Notes: generated by a model from the sequence alone, not told the origin. DNA of 64,000 bases from Acidimicrobiia bacterium (GCA_022820925.1 JAJEEO010000007.1:124001-188000), one strand, 5' to 3'; shown: positions 43,861-53,145, counted from the first letter of the stretch. Program-made: numbers and translations.

Positions 43861-43892
43861 GTCTGATGCTTCAGACGCCTAACGGCGTCTGA
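43861..43892 (-). terminator. two mutually exclusive hairpins between yceI-like and dhaA genes
   Basis: TCAGACGCC and GGCGTCTGA (43871-43892) form a 9-bp stem with a 4-base loop across the YceI gene stop. The same TCAGAC can instead pair with GTCTGA at 43861-43866. Either could end YceI transcription; switching would resemble attenuation. No T-run follows. Confidence 0.5.
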
Positions 43893-44802
43893 ACAACAGA
43901 AGGAACTCCATGATCCCGTGGTCCTCTGCGGACAGGACGATCGGGACCTGCGGCACCGTCACGTCGAAGTCGGCGAAGGTGATCTCGACCGAGCCGACGA
44001 CAGCGATGACGCTGCCGACCAGCCGGGCTTCGATGTTGATGGTCACCGGCTGGGTGATGCCCTTCACCGTCAGGTCACCCGGCGCCGCGAGGCTGATGGG
44101 TTCACCGCTCTCTACGGCACCTCCGATGTCCAGTTCACCGGTGAGCGTGAACGTGGCCGTCGGGTGCTGTGAGGTGCCCAAGGCACGTTGCACGGCCCCG
44201 TCACGGCGGCTGTCGTCGGTCCGGAGCGTGGTCAGGTCGACCTCGATTTCCACCGAGGTCACCTGCTCGTCGGCAATCTCCAAGGTGCCGCTGACATCGC
44301 CGGTGCGGCCCACGGCAGTGAATGCGCCGATGCTCGCCAGCTCCTCATCGACGCGGAAGCCTGCGTAGGAGCCGGTGGCGTCCTCCAGCGTGAACTCCCC
44401 GGTCTCGGCATCGACGGCCCAGGTGCCATCGAGCTCGGCGGTCGAGGCCACCGTCGCGTCGGGCGCCGCAGTCTCTTCGGGGTCGCTGCCACCCCCTGTC
44501 GACTCGGCAAGGGCGTCTCCGTCGCCCGCGGCGCCGCCGCCGTCGTCCGCAGCGCTGGCACCACCGCTGTCACCCGATTCAGGCGCGGCGCTGTCGTCCT
44601 GGGCAGCATCGCTGCCGGTGTCCGGCTCGGCTGGTTCCGCCACGGCATCCTGCTGCAGCTGCTCGGCAAGCTCCTCCGCCTCTTCCAGGCTGACCTCGTC
44701 GGGAGCGTCGCCCAGCACTCGCCAGACGCCGAGAACCGCTGCCGCAGCGACGATCACCAGCAGCACCACCACCGTCAGGACAGTCCGGCGACGGGTGCTC
44801 AT
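43879..44802 (-). CDS. membrane-anchored YceI-family protein
   Basis: A 307-residue protein with an N-terminal membrane helix (about 8-28), a long Asp/Ala/Gly-rich linker (about 35-120) and a YceI domain (about 125-307). The domain shows GTWAVDAETGEFTLEDA, the SVEIEVDLTTLRTDDSRRDG block, TATFTLTGEL and LTVKGITQPVTINIEARL. YceI domains form a lipocalin-like barrel that binds polyprenoid or other lipids; here it would sit outside the membrane. Its start faces away from the IMPDH-like gene across a 28-base gap, so the two must share a compact divergent promoter. Confidence 0.88.
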   Translation of the reverse strand: MSTRRRTVLTVVVLLVIVAAAAVLGVWRVLGDAPDEVSLEEAEELAEQLQQDAVAEPAEPDTGSDAAQDDSAAPESGDSGGASAADDGGGAAGDGDALAESTGGGSDPEETAAPDATVASTAELDGTWAVDAETGEFTLEDATGSYAGFRVDEELASIGAFTAVGRTGDVSGTLEIADEQVTSVEIEVDLTTLRTDDSRRDGAVQRALGTSQHPTATFTLTGELDIGGAVESGEPISLAAPGDLTVKGITQPVTINIEARLVGSVIAVVGSVEITFADFDVTVPQVPIVLSAEDHGIMEFLLLFRRR

Positions 44803-44830
44803 GGCGGGTCACGGTAGCTTGGGGCCGCTC

Positions 44831-45910
44831 ATGAAACTGCGCGACCTGCGAACCGGGCTGACCTTCGACGACGTGCTGATCGTGCCTCAACGATCGTCGA
44901 TACGCAGCCGCAGCCACGTGTCGGTCCGCACCCGCCTGTCACGCAACATCGAGCTGGATCTGCCGGTCATTGCGGCCAACATGGACACGGTCTGCGAGCA
45001 CGAAATGGCGATCGCCATGGGACGTCTCGGCGGTGCCGGCATCGTGCACCGTTTCATGCCCATCGGAGCCCAGGCAGCTCAGATCGCTGCCGTCAAGGAC
45101 GTCGACGGCGGGGTGCTGGTGGCCGGCGGCGCCGTCGGTACCGACCACGACATGGGGGACCGGGCCAAGGCGCTCGTCGCCGCAGGGGCCGATGTGCTCG
45201 TGCTGGACATCGCGCACGGTCACGCCGATCATGCCATCGACGGCGTGCGCCGGCTCAAGGACCACTTCGCCGATGTCGACGTCATCGCGGGAAACGTCGC
45301 CACTCCTGACGGGGCGATCGACATGGCCGAGGCCGGCGCGGACGCGATCAAGGTCGGCGTCGGACCCGGCGGTGTGTGCACCACGCGGCTGGTGGCCGGT
45401 GTCGGCGTTCCGCAGCTCAGCGCCACCGACGACGTCGTCATCGCCTTGGCGGAAGCGGGTCTCGACATCCCGGTCATCGCCGACGGAGGCATCAAGAACT
45501 CCGGCGACATCGCCAAGGCGCTTGCCGTCGGCGCCGAGACCGTGATGATCGGCAGCATGCTGGCGGGCACCAAGGAGAGCCCCGGCGAGGTCGAGCAGGG
45601 TCCCCAGGGGCTGCGCAAGCGAATCCGGGGCATGGCGAGCTTCGAGGCCATCGAGGCCCGGGCCGAGCGCCATGGCGAAGAGATCGACGACGAATACTTC
45701 GAGCAGCGGGCGCCTGAGGGCGTCGAAGGCACCGTGCCGTACCGGGGCGAGGCGGGCAAGCTGATCGGCGAGCTGATGGCTGGGCTGCGCAGCGCGATGA
45801 GCTACACCAACGCCCGCACGCTGGCCGAATTCACCGAGCGGGCGTCCTTCGTGGCCGTGACGCCGCTGGGGTTGGCGGAGAACACTCCGCACGCCACCCT
45901 GTCGTACTGA
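44831..45910 (+). CDS. IMP dehydrogenase/GMP reductase-family protein without CBS domains
   Basis: A 359-residue TIM-barrel protein. The catalytic loop [15 protein letters not shown] carries C183, and [24 protein letters not shown] and [12 protein letters not shown] match IMPDH more than GMP reductase. The two CBS domains normally inserted after the first strands are absent. At the place of the IMPDH Arg-Tyr dyad (usual DRYF) this protein reads DEYF, so the catalytic Arg seems replaced by Glu; the alignment there is by eye. It probably acts on IMP, GMP or a related nucleotide, but should not be assumed to be the housekeeping GuaB. queF follows 34 bases later. Confidence 0.85.
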   Translation: MKLRDLRTGLTFDDVLIVPQRSSIRSRSHVSVRTRLSRNIELDLPVIAANMDTVCEHEMAIAMGRLGGAGIVHRFMPIGAQAAQIAAVKDVDGGVLVAGGAVGTDHDMGDRAKALVAAGADVLVLDIAHGHADHAIDGVRRLKDHFADVDVIAGNVATPDGAIDMAEAGADAIKVGVGPGGVCTTRLVAGVGVPQLSATDDVVIALAEAGLDIPVIADGGIKNSGDIAKALAVGAETVMIGSMLAGTKESPGEVEQGPQGLRKRIRGMASFEAIEARAERHGEEIDDEYFEQRAPEGVEGTVPYRGEAGKLIGELMAGLRSAMSYTNARTLAEFTERASFVAVTPLGLAENTPHATLSY

Positions 45911-45944
45911 CGGGCACCCTGCCCGCCAGTCGAGGAGATCCGAC

Positions 45945-46313
45945 ATGGGAAGCGAACCGTCACGAGAGCTGATCGCGCTCGACGACCCGTACCCCGACCG
46001 CGACTACGAAGTGCGCTGCACCACCCCTGAGCTGACCTGCGTCTGCCCGGTGACCGGCCAGCCCGACTACGCCACCGTGGAGATCGCCTACATCCCCGAC
46101 CGCCGCATCGTCGAGCTGAAGTCGCTAAAGCTCTACCTCTGGAATTACCGGGACGAGCCCGTCCACCACGAGGCCATCACCAACCGGATCCTCGACGACC
46201 TCGTCGCGGCCGTCGCACCAAAGAAGGCAACAGTCGAGACGCGCTGGCTGGTGCGCGGCGGCATCACCACGACCGTGACGGCCCGACATCCCGCCGAGGA
46301 CTCGCTGCGCTGA
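45945..46313 (+). CDS. queF: 7-cyano-7-deazaguanine (preQ0) reductase QueF
   Basis: A 122-residue unimodular QueF. It reduces preQ0 to preQ1 with NADPH on the way to queuosine in tRNA. Catalytic C34 and D41 are in CVCPVTGQPDY, the QueF motif is ELKSLKLYLW (57-66), and the active-site His-Glu is H75-E76 (VHHEAITNRI). Length is slightly under that of B. subtilis QueF. Other queuosine genes (queC, queD, queE, tgt) are not in the window. It probably shares a transcript with the IMPDH-like gene, which is metabolically sensible since deazapurines derive from GTP. Confidence 0.93.
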   Translation: MGSEPSRELIALDDPYPDRDYEVRCTTPELTCVCPVTGQPDYATVEIAYIPDRRIVELKSLKLYLWNYRDEPVHHEAITNRILDDLVAAVAPKKATVETRWLVRGGITTTVTARHPAEDSLR

Positions 46314-46404
46314 GTTGCTGACCTGAGCGGTCGGCGCAGTACGCCGCATTCCTGCGCACAGTTCTGACTGAAGCTCGCAGAGCGGCCTCAATACACTCGG
46401 TCCG

Positions 46405-48393
46405 ATGCCGTTGCTGGCGCCGGCCGACAGGCGCATTCTGCGGGAGCTGCTCACTCGCGGCGGCGCTGCCGAGATCGGCGAGATCAGCGCGGCCACAGCC
46501 TTGGACGGCGAGGCAGTGCAGATGTCGCTGGACACCCTGCATCAATCGGGCATCGTGGCGCCTGTCGGGTCAGTGCCGGGCTTGCGGGGCGCCCGGTGGT
46601 CGCTCACCCAGCACGGCCACGAGGTGGGGCCGTCGCTGATCGGCAACGACCTCGCTCAGCAGCACGCCGGCGACGCAACGGCGCAGGCCGCCGACCCGGC
46701 CGAGGGCTGGGGCTTCCCGTGGCGACCGCCGAAGCCCGAAGCACCCCTCTATGCGACCGGCCTGAGCCGCCGCGCTCGACGCGTCGCTGATCGAGCCGTT
46801 CTCAGCACGGCGGGACCACGGCGTCAACGCCGGCGCGGCGGCCGGCTGCTGGTCGTGCTGCTGCTGGTGGCCGCGACGATCGGGGTGGGCATCGTGGCCT
46901 TCGGTGCGCTGCGTGTCACCGAGATCACCGTCAGCGGGATCAGCGAGAGCGCGATCCTGCGCCCTGATCAAGTGCAGGGAACTGTGCTGGAGTTCACCGT
47001 GGACGGTGGCGACCTCGCTTCGGCGCAGCTGCTGCTCGACGGCCTGCCCGTCAGCGGCGTGCAGCGCTACGACAACTCGATCGTGTGGCCGGTGCCCGGA
47101 TTGACCGAGGGCACTCACGTCGTGACGCTCGATGTCGACCGGCGCTTCTTCGGCACCGCCCAGGCGGCGGTGAGCTTCACCGTCGACGGGACCCCACCGG
47201 TCGTGGACCTGCCGCAGGTGTTCGATCCGGTGCCGCTGGGCGAGCCGGTCGTGCTCGCCGGGCCTGTCGAGGCAGGCGTGTCGCTGCAGATCGGCGATCA
47301 GCGGGTCGATACTTCCACTGGCTCATTCAGCCTCACGCTGGACAGCCCCCCGGGCAGGCCATTGCCCGTCGTCGCGACCGATGCGGCGGGCAACCGGACC
47401 GAATTCGACATCATCCTGCCGATCGGCTACCCGCACACCACGGGCGTGCACGTCAGTGCCGCTGCGTGGGACCACGACGGCTTGCGCTCGGGCATCGTCG
47501 AGCTCATCGAGCAAGGTCGCATCAATACCGTGCAGCTCGACCTCAAGGACGAGAGCGGTCGCATCGGCTACACGTCGGACGTCCCGCTCGCCCGGCTCTC
47601 GGGGGCAGCACTGGACCTGTTCGACCTCAGGACAGCGATCGACGAACTGCACGGCATGGGCGTGCGGGTGATCGGCCGGATCGTGGCGTTCCGCGACCCG
47701 GTCATGACTCGCTACGCGGTGTCCAACGGCGACCTCGACTGGGTGCTGCAAACGCCCGACGGCCGTGCGCTCTCGGCATACGGCGGCTTCACGAACTTCA
47801 ACCACCCGGTCATCCGGCAGTACAACCTCGACATCGCGGCGGAGGCAGCGGCGGCGGGCATCGACGACATCATGTGGGACTACATGCGTCGGCCCGAGGG
47901 CAACCTCAACAGCATGAGGATTCCCGGCTGGAACGGCGATGATCCGTCGCCCGTGATCGTCAGCTTCCTCGCTGAAGCAGGCGAGATGCTGCGCGACGCC
48001 GAGGTGTTCCATGGCGTTGCGGTGTTCGGTATCTCCTCGGACCGCGGCGAGTACATCGCCCAGGACATCGGCGCCATGTCCGATCACGTCGACTACGTCG
48101 CCCCGATGGTCTACCCGTCGCACTGGGGACGCGGCGAGCACGGCGTCGTCCACCCCGAGGCGCAGCCCTACGACATCACTCGGGCTTCCTTGGCGGACTT
48201 CCAGCGAGTGCTCGCCGGTACCAATACCGCGGTCGTGCCGTGGTTGCAGGACTTCACCATCCGCATCGACTACGGACCCGACGAGGTGCGCGCCCAGATC
48301 GACGCTGCGAACGATCTCGGCATCACCGACTGGCTGCTGTGGGACGCCGAGGTGACCTACACGAACGAGGGCATCCCGGTCTCGTACCGCTGA
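46405..48393 (+). CDS. membrane-anchored putative glycoside hydrolase (DUF4015) with N-terminal winged-helix-like domain
   Basis: A 662-residue protein in four parts. The N-terminal about 70 residues (ADRRILRELLTRGGAAEIGEI...GARWSLTQHG) look like a winged-helix DNA-binding or protein-binding domain. A linker and membrane helix follow (147-168), then Ig-like beta domains (about 185-340), then a DUF4015 TIM-barrel (about 345-662) with TGVHVSAAAWDHDGL, VQLDLKDESGRIGY, DDIMWDYMRRPEG and VAPMVYPSHWGRGEH. DUF4015 is a predicted exported glycoside hydrolase. A cytoplasmic winged helix joined through a membrane helix to an exported enzyme is unusual. Frame and membrane segment are continuous, so a misassembly is not suggested. 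Confidence 0.82.
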   Translation: MPLLAPADRRILRELLTRGGAAEIGEISAATALDGEAVQMSLDTLHQSGIVAPVGSVPGLRGARWSLTQHGHEVGPSLIGNDLAQQHAGDATAQAADPAEGWGFPWRPPKPEAPLYATGLSRRARRVADRAVLSTAGPRRQRRRGGRLLVVLLLVAATIGVGIVAFGALRVTEITVSGISESAILRPDQVQGTVLEFTVDGGDLASAQLLLDGLPVSGVQRYDNSIVWPVPGLTEGTHVVTLDVDRRFFGTAQAAVSFTVDGTPPVVDLPQVFDPVPLGEPVVLAGPVEAGVSLQIGDQRVDTSTGSFSLTLDSPPGRPLPVVATDAAGNRTEFDIILPIGYPHTTGVHVSAAAWDHDGLRSGIVELIEQGRINTVQLDLKDESGRIGYTSDVPLARLSGAALDLFDLRTAIDELHGMGVRVIGRIVAFRDPVMTRYAVSNGDLDWVLQTPDGRALSAYGGFTNFNHPVIRQYNLDIAAEAAAAGIDDIMWDYMRRPEGNLNSMRIPGWNGDDPSPVIVSFLAEAGEMLRDAEVFHGVAVFGISSDRGEYIAQDIGAMSDHVDYVAPMVYPSHWGRGEHGVVHPEAQPYDITRASLADFQRVLAGTNTAVVPWLQDFTIRIDYGPDEVRAQIDAANDLGITDWLLWDAEVTYTNEGIPVSYR

Positions 48394-48424
48394 GCACAGC
48401 GGGCTGTGCCCGAACGGCACCGGC

Positions 48425-50119
48425 TCAGGCGAAGTGCTCGCGCAGCCGGTACTTCTGGATCTTGCCGCTGGGGGTCATCGGAAACTCGTCCACGATGACC
48501 AGGTCCTCAGGCCAGAACTGGCGCGTCACGTTTTGGGCGTCGAGAAACTCCGCGAGCTCTGCCAGCGTCGGCGCCTCGCCGACGGGCTGAACGAACGCGC
48601 AGCCGATCTCGCCGAGGCGCTCGTGAGGCTTGGCGACGATCGCGGCAACACCGACGGCGGGATGCCGCAGCAGCACATCTTCGACTTCCTTGACCGGGAC
48701 GTTCTCGCCGCCGCGGATCACCAAATCCTTCGTGCGGCCCGCAATGCTGATGTAGCCATCGCTGTTCATCACCGCCCGGTCGCCGGTGTCGAACCAGCCG
48801 TCGGTCCAGAACTGCTCGGTGAAGTCCCGCCCGGCCATGTAGCCGGCGAACAGCGCCGAGCCACGGCACTGCAGGTCGCCCTCGACGTCGGTCACGGCCT
48901 GGCCGGACTCGTCGATCACCCGAACCTCGTTGTCGTCCACTGCCCGGCCGTCGGTGAGCCGGTGCTCGAACGGATCGCTGGGCCGGCCCACGGTCAGCAG
49001 GCCGGTCTCGGTCATGCCCCAGCCCGGCATCACCACGCAATCGGGCAACAACTCGAGCGCTCGTTCGAGCACCGGGCGAGGGATTGCCGCACCTGCACAC
49101 AGGAATCGCTGCCACGTGGAGAGGTCGTAGCCCGCCAGGTCGTCCACATTGAGAACATCAGCCAGGAACGGCGTCGCACCCATCGACAGCTGGATGCGGT
49201 GCTTGCCGATGAGCCTTACGAACTCGGTCGGGTCCCACACGTCCTGCATGACGACGTGGCCGCCCGTGTACAGCGGCAACCGCACACCGCACAGGTAGCC
49301 GGTCTGGTGGCCCAGGGTGGAGGCCATGTGGGTGACGTACGCCTGCGGCGCGCCGGCGCCGGGGTGCGGCTCGAGCCCCTCGCCGACCGTGTCGAGGAAG
49401 GCATCGACAGCCACCGCCAGGATGTTGTGGGTGTGCATGACACCCTTGGGCACGCCGGTGGTGCCCGAGGTGAACATCATCTCGCACACGTCGTTGGGCC
49501 CCGGCCGGCACAGATCCACTGCGGCGCGGTCGTACGACGAGAACCGGCCTTCCTCGATCAGGTCCTCCCAGGTGATCGCGCCCTCCGGCAGCCACGACTC
49601 GTCCCCGTCGGCATCCGACTGCTGGGTCTCGGGCGCGGGCACAACCACCAGCTCGGTGACCCAATCGCAACGCTCGCGCAGCTCGGCGTGCATCTCGGCG
49701 AGCTGGAAGCCCCGGTAGCTGTCGGCAGTCACCACCACCATCGGCCGGGCGAGTTCGCTCATCACCGTGAGCTCGTTGTGCCGGAAGATCGGAGCCACCG
49801 GGTTCACCACCGCTCCGATGCGGTCGCACGCCACTGCTGTCACCACGAAATGTCGCCAATTGGGCAGCTGCAGCTGGACGACGGTGCCGGGCCGGACCCC
49901 GATCTCGAGCAGGCCCTTGCTGGCGGCGTCCACGTCAGCGCCGAGCTCGCCCCAGGTCATGGTGCCGAAGCGATCAGTGATGACCGGCTCGCCGGCCCGC
50001 TCGGCTGTCCACTTGTCGATCTGCTCGTCGAGCAGCCGGTTCGGCCACGCTCCCGAAGCGGTCAGCTCGTCGATGCGCTCCGCTTCGAGCGTGGTCTCGA
50101 AGAAGCGCTTGGCGGGCAT
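48425..50119 (-). CDS. AMP-dependent acyl-CoA synthetase/ligase
   Basis: A 564-residue ANL-family ligase. Motifs in order: P-loop MFTSGTTGVPKGVMHTH, GWGMTETGLL, DGWFDTGDRA, GRTKDLVIRGGENV and the C-terminal PMTPSGKIQKYRLRE with the catalytic Lys. It activates a carboxylate to an acyl-AMP and then acyl-CoA. The closest recognisable types are aryl or cyclohexanecarboxylate and medium-chain acid ligases; the substrate is not fixed. ATG 50119 has a GGAAGGAA ribosome site. The luciferase-like gene at 50162 is 42 bases upstream on the same strand and probably co-transcribed. Confidence 0.92.
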   Translation of the reverse strand: MPAKRFFETTLEAERIDELTASGAWPNRLLDEQIDKWTAERAGEPVITDRFGTMTWGELGADVDAASKGLLEIGVRPGTVVQLQLPNWRHFVVTAVACDRIGAVVNPVAPIFRHNELTVMSELARPMVVVTADSYRGFQLAEMHAELRERCDWVTELVVVPAPETQQSDADGDESWLPEGAITWEDLIEEGRFSSYDRAAVDLCRPGPNDVCEMMFTSGTTGVPKGVMHTHNILAVAVDAFLDTVGEGLEPHPGAGAPQAYVTHMASTLGHQTGYLCGVRLPLYTGGHVVMQDVWDPTEFVRLIGKHRIQLSMGATPFLADVLNVDDLAGYDLSTWQRFLCAGAAIPRPVLERALELLPDCVVMPGWGMTETGLLTVGRPSDPFEHRLTDGRAVDDNEVRVIDESGQAVTDVEGDLQCRGSALFAGYMAGRDFTEQFWTDGWFDTGDRAVMNSDGYISIAGRTKDLVIRGGENVPVKEVEDVLLRHPAVGVAAIVAKPHERLGEIGCAFVQPVGEAPTLAELAEFLDAQNVTRQFWPEDLVIVDEFPMTPSGKIQKYRLREHFA

Positions 50120-50161
50120 GGGTTCCTTCCCTGGGCCGGCTGACAGTCTCGCCGCAGGTCC

Positions 50162-51100
50162 TCAGTCTTGTGCCTCGCGGAAGCGCGGAAGCACCTCCGC
50201 TGCCCAGAACCGTTCGCTTTCCTCGATGTAGCTCATGGGCGAGGCGGCGCTGAGCACGACAGTGCGGGCACCGGCGTCGATGTACTCCCGCAGCCGCGCT
50301 TCGCAGCGGTCGGGATCGCCAGCGATGGCGAACTTGTGGACGAGCTGGGAGAAGTCCTGCGCGTACTGCTTGGACAGTCGCTCGGCGGCGTACTGGACGG
50401 CCGTGTCGTTGTCCTCGTGACAGCAGAAGAACACGAACATGCCGGGCTCCACGGGCGTCGGGTTGCCCTCGTCTTCCCGGTAGCCGGCGATCGCCTCGAT
50501 GGACTGCGCGAGCCGCTCGGGCGTGTACATGTACGGCAGCCAGCCGTCGCCGTAGCGGGCCGCGCGCCGCCAGGCTGCGTCCTGCCGCCCCGAGACCCAC
50601 ACCGGCGGGGGAGTCGCCGGCCTGGGCGCGAGTGTGACGTCGTTCAGAGTGTTGAAGCGGCCCTCGAAGGTCACGTTGTCCTCGGTCCACAGCCGCTGCA
50701 TGATCTCGAGCGCCTCGTTGGTGCGGGCGCCGCGTTCGCGCACCGGCACGCCGCAGGCCTCGAACTCCGATGGCATCTCGCCGCCCACGCCGACGCCGAG
50801 GTGGAAGCGGCCGCCCGAGGCCACGTCGAGCGCTGCGCTCAGCTTGGCGCACAGCGCCGCCGGGTACAGCGGGATCAGCGTGATCGACGTCATCAGCTTG
50901 AGCGTGGTGGTGGCGCCCGCGGCCACTGCCAGCGAGATGAAGCCGTTCGAAGTGGGCACATGGAAGAAGACGTGCTCGCCGGTGGTGGCGTAGTCGTAGC
51001 CGAGTGCTTCGATCTCCCGGGCCTGCCCGGCGATGTCGTCGCTGCGGCGGATCGCCAGCCCGAACTCGATCTTGCCGTTGGCCGTTGTGCCGTCGCTCAT
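50162..51100 (-). CDS. luciferase-like (LLM) oxidoreductase, F420-type subgroup
   Basis: A 312-residue luciferase-fold protein starting MSDGTTANGKIEFGLAIRR at 51100 behind AGGGGGAC. Features are TTGEHVFFHVPTSNGF, TSITLIPLYPAALCAKLSAALDVASGGRFHLGVGVGG and VWVSGRQDAAWRRAARYGDGW, the last typical of F420-dependent members such as mycobacterial relatives. Cofactor assignment is tentative. The frame continues to 51265 but crosses the dispersed repeat (copy C), so the longer start is not used. It sits upstream of the acyl-CoA ligase, suggesting a joint role on an acyl or aldehyde substrate. Confidence 0.87.
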   Translation of the reverse strand: MSDGTTANGKIEFGLAIRRSDDIAGQAREIEALGYDYATTGEHVFFHVPTSNGFISLAVAAGATTTLKLMTSITLIPLYPAALCAKLSAALDVASGGRFHLGVGVGGEMPSEFEACGVPVRERGARTNEALEIMQRLWTEDNVTFEGRFNTLNDVTLAPRPATPPPVWVSGRQDAAWRRAARYGDGWLPYMYTPERLAQSIEAIAGYREDEGNPTPVEPGMFVFFCCHEDNDTAVQYAAERLSKQYAQDFSQLVHKFAIAGDPDRCEARLREYIDAGARTVVLSAASPMSYIEESERFWAAEVLPRFREAQD

Positions 51101-51108
51101 TGCGTCCC

Positions 51109-51181
51109 CCTGTACTTGCCCGCTCTTGTTCGCTTCGCTCACGGGCCGCTCGGGCCACGGCTTCGCCATCGGCTCAGCCTC
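51109..51181 (-). repeat. dispersed ~80-bp leader repeat, copy C
   Basis: The reverse complement runs from GAGGCTGAGCCGATGGCGAA through GTGGCCCGAGCGGCCCGTGA to CAAGAGCGGGCAAG. It ends eight bases before the start of the luciferase-like gene at 51100, in gene orientation. The last part (GTACAGG in place of CGACAGG) has diverged. Confidence 0.8.
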
Positions 51182-51225
51182 TTGCCCGCCAGCGAGAACG
51201 TAGTCGCGGGTGCTAGGCCAAGGCC

Positions 51226-52365
51226 GTGAGCACAACAACTGACGCCCCGTCCACTGTCCAACCATCCCGCATCGACGCGCTGCTCGACCGCTGCAAGCGC
51301 GAGGTCGAATCGGGGCTCCTGCCGAGCTGTCAGGTTGCGGTCGGCTTCGAAGGCGAGATCGTCGCGCAGGCCACCTACGGCGATGCCACCGACGAGACCC
51401 GCTATTGCATCTTCTCGGCTACCAAGCCGTTCGTGGCCTCGGTGATGTGGCAGCTCATCAGCGAGGGATTGGTGGAGCTCGACGCCACCGCCGCGAGCTA
51501 CGTGCCGGCGTTCGGCGAGAACGGCAAGGACCAGATCACGGTGGAGCAGGTGATGCTGCACACGTCGGGCTTCCCGCATGCGCCGCTGAAGCCGCCGGAG
51601 TGGGACACGTCGGAGTCGCGGCTGGTGGCCATGGCGAACTGGCGGCTCAACTGGGAACCCGGCACCCGCTACGAGTACCACCCGACCTCAGCGCACTGGG
51701 TGTTGGCAGAGATCATCAACGCGGTCACCGGCAACGACTTCCGCGACGAGGTGCACGACCGGGTCACCGGCCCGCTGGGGCTGGGTCGCCTGCTGGGCCT
51801 GGCGCCCGACGATCAGGACGGCATCGCGGAGCTGATCCTGGTGGGCGAGCCGGCCACGCCCGACGAGCTCGAGGCGACGTTCGGCGTGCGGGAACTGCCC
51901 ATGACCGAGGTCACCAACGAGGCAATCCTGCGGTTCAACGAGCCGACCGTGCGCGAGGTGGGCGTGCCCGGCGGCGGCGGGTTCGGCACCGCGGTCGATC
52001 TGGCGCTCTTCTACCAGGGCCTGCTCCACAACCCCGACGAACTGTGGGACCCCGGCATGCTGGCCACTGGCACGGGCGAGGTCCGCAACACGATGCCCGA
52101 CCCGATGGGCATGCCCGCCAACCGCTCGATCGGGCTGTTCCTGGCGGGCGACGACGGTATGTCGAACATGCGGGGGCTGGGACGCACCGTGTCGCCGATG
52201 GCGTTCGGCCACAACGGCGCCGGCGGGCAGCTCGCCTGGGGCGACCCAGCCACGGGCCTGTCGCTCGGCTACACCACCAACGGCTACGACGAGCACGAGG
52301 TGCGCCAGCCCCGCCGCGACACGGCGATCGGCAGCCTCGCCGGGCTCTGCACCACCCCCGGCTGA
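51226..52365 (+). CDS. serine hydrolase, class C beta-lactamase/esterase family
   Basis: A 379-residue protein without signal peptide. The nucleophile motif is S64-A-T-K67 (IFSATKPF), the Tyr motif is in TRYEYHPTSAHW and the third motif is AFGHNGAGGQ. It is related to, but clearly distinct from, the hydrolase at 23648; this one has a longer insertion before the third motif. Such cytosolic members are generally esterases or amidases. GTG 51226 is preceded by AAGG. It is divergent from the luciferase-like gene, with repeat copy C in between. Substrate unknown. Confidence 0.88.
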   Translation: MSTTTDAPSTVQPSRIDALLDRCKREVESGLLPSCQVAVGFEGEIVAQATYGDATDETRYCIFSATKPFVASVMWQLISEGLVELDATAASYVPAFGENGKDQITVEQVMLHTSGFPHAPLKPPEWDTSESRLVAMANWRLNWEPGTRYEYHPTSAHWVLAEIINAVTGNDFRDEVHDRVTGPLGLGRLLGLAPDDQDGIAELILVGEPATPDELEATFGVRELPMTEVTNEAILRFNEPTVREVGVPGGGGFGTAVDLALFYQGLLHNPDELWDPGMLATGTGEVRNTMPDPMGMPANRSIGLFLAGDDGMSNMRGLGRTVSPMAFGHNGAGGQLAWGDPATGLSLGYTTNGYDEHEVRQPRRDTAIGSLAGLCTTPG

Positions 52366-52411
52366 GCACCCCTGACCGACCGCTGTCGCCAACGTGGTAG
52401 CAACGGGGGCG

Positions 52412-53128
52412 ATGCGGCTTCTCGTTCTCCAGCACATCGACTGCGAGCATCCCGGCCGGCTGCGCGACTTCCTGCAGGCCGACGGCGTGGAGTGGACTGC
52501 GGTGGAGCTCGACGACGGCGAGCCCATCCCGCCGCTGGAGGACTACGACGCCATGTGGGTGATGGGCGGCCCGATGGACGTGTGGGACGTGGAGGAGTGC
52601 CCGTGGCTGGTGCCCGAGAAACGCGCCATCCGCCGCTGGGTGCGTGAGCTGCAGCGACCCTTCCTGGGGCTGTGCTTGGGGCACCAGCTGCTGGCTGATG
52701 CGCTCGGCGGTACCTGCGGCCCCCAGCGCCCGCCCGAGATCGGCGTGCTGGCTGTGGATCTCACGCCGGAGGGCCGCAGCGATCCGATCTTCCGCCAGAT
52801 GGGCGATCGCCAGCACGCCCTGCAATGGCACTCGGTGCAGGTGGCGCAGCCGCCCGACGATGCAGTCGTGCTGGCCAGCTCCCCGGAGTGCCGGGTGCAG
52901 GCGATGCGGGTCGGCCCCCGGGCGTGGTCGATGCAGTACCACGTCGAGGTGGAGGACGACACCGTGCGCAACTGGGGCGCCATCGACGCCTACCGCGAGG
53001 CCTTGGAGTCGACGCTCGGCCCCGGCTCGCTCGATGCCCTCGGCGCCGACGCCGACCGCGCGATGGAGAGCTTCGCCGCCGACGCCGAGCAGCTCTACCG
53101 CAACTTCATGGCCGCAGCGTTCGACTAA
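52412..53128 (+). CDS. GMP synthase-like class I glutamine amidotransferase
   Basis: A 238-residue protein with the GATase triad: C88 in LGLCLGHQLLAD and H177 with E179 in SMQYHVEVED; the oxyanion segment is WVMGGPMDVWD. It is a stand-alone amidotransferase or gamma-glutamyl hydrolase rather than the GuaA subunit, as no synthetase partner is nearby. The ATG at 52412 follows GGGG and gives the family N-terminus MRLLVLQHIDCEHPG; the GTG-initiated frame at 52394 adds six residues. It starts 46 bases after the serine hydrolase stop. Confidence 0.9.
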   Translation: MRLLVLQHIDCEHPGRLRDFLQADGVEWTAVELDDGEPIPPLEDYDAMWVMGGPMDVWDVEECPWLVPEKRAIRRWVRELQRPFLGLCLGHQLLADALGGTCGPQRPPEIGVLAVDLTPEGRSDPIFRQMGDRQHALQWHSVQVAQPPDDAVVLASSPECRVQAMRVGPRAWSMQYHVEVEDDTVRNWGAIDAYREALESTLGPGSLDALGADADRAMESFAADAEQLYRNFMAAAFD

Positions 53129-53145
53129 CCCACCTTCGCCTTCAC

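Noticed and set aside
49974..51158. 394-residue minus-strand frame overlapping the luciferase-like gene
   Set aside because: Arg/Ala-rich out-of-frame translation of the luciferase-like gene and the repeat; the correct frame contains the family motifs.
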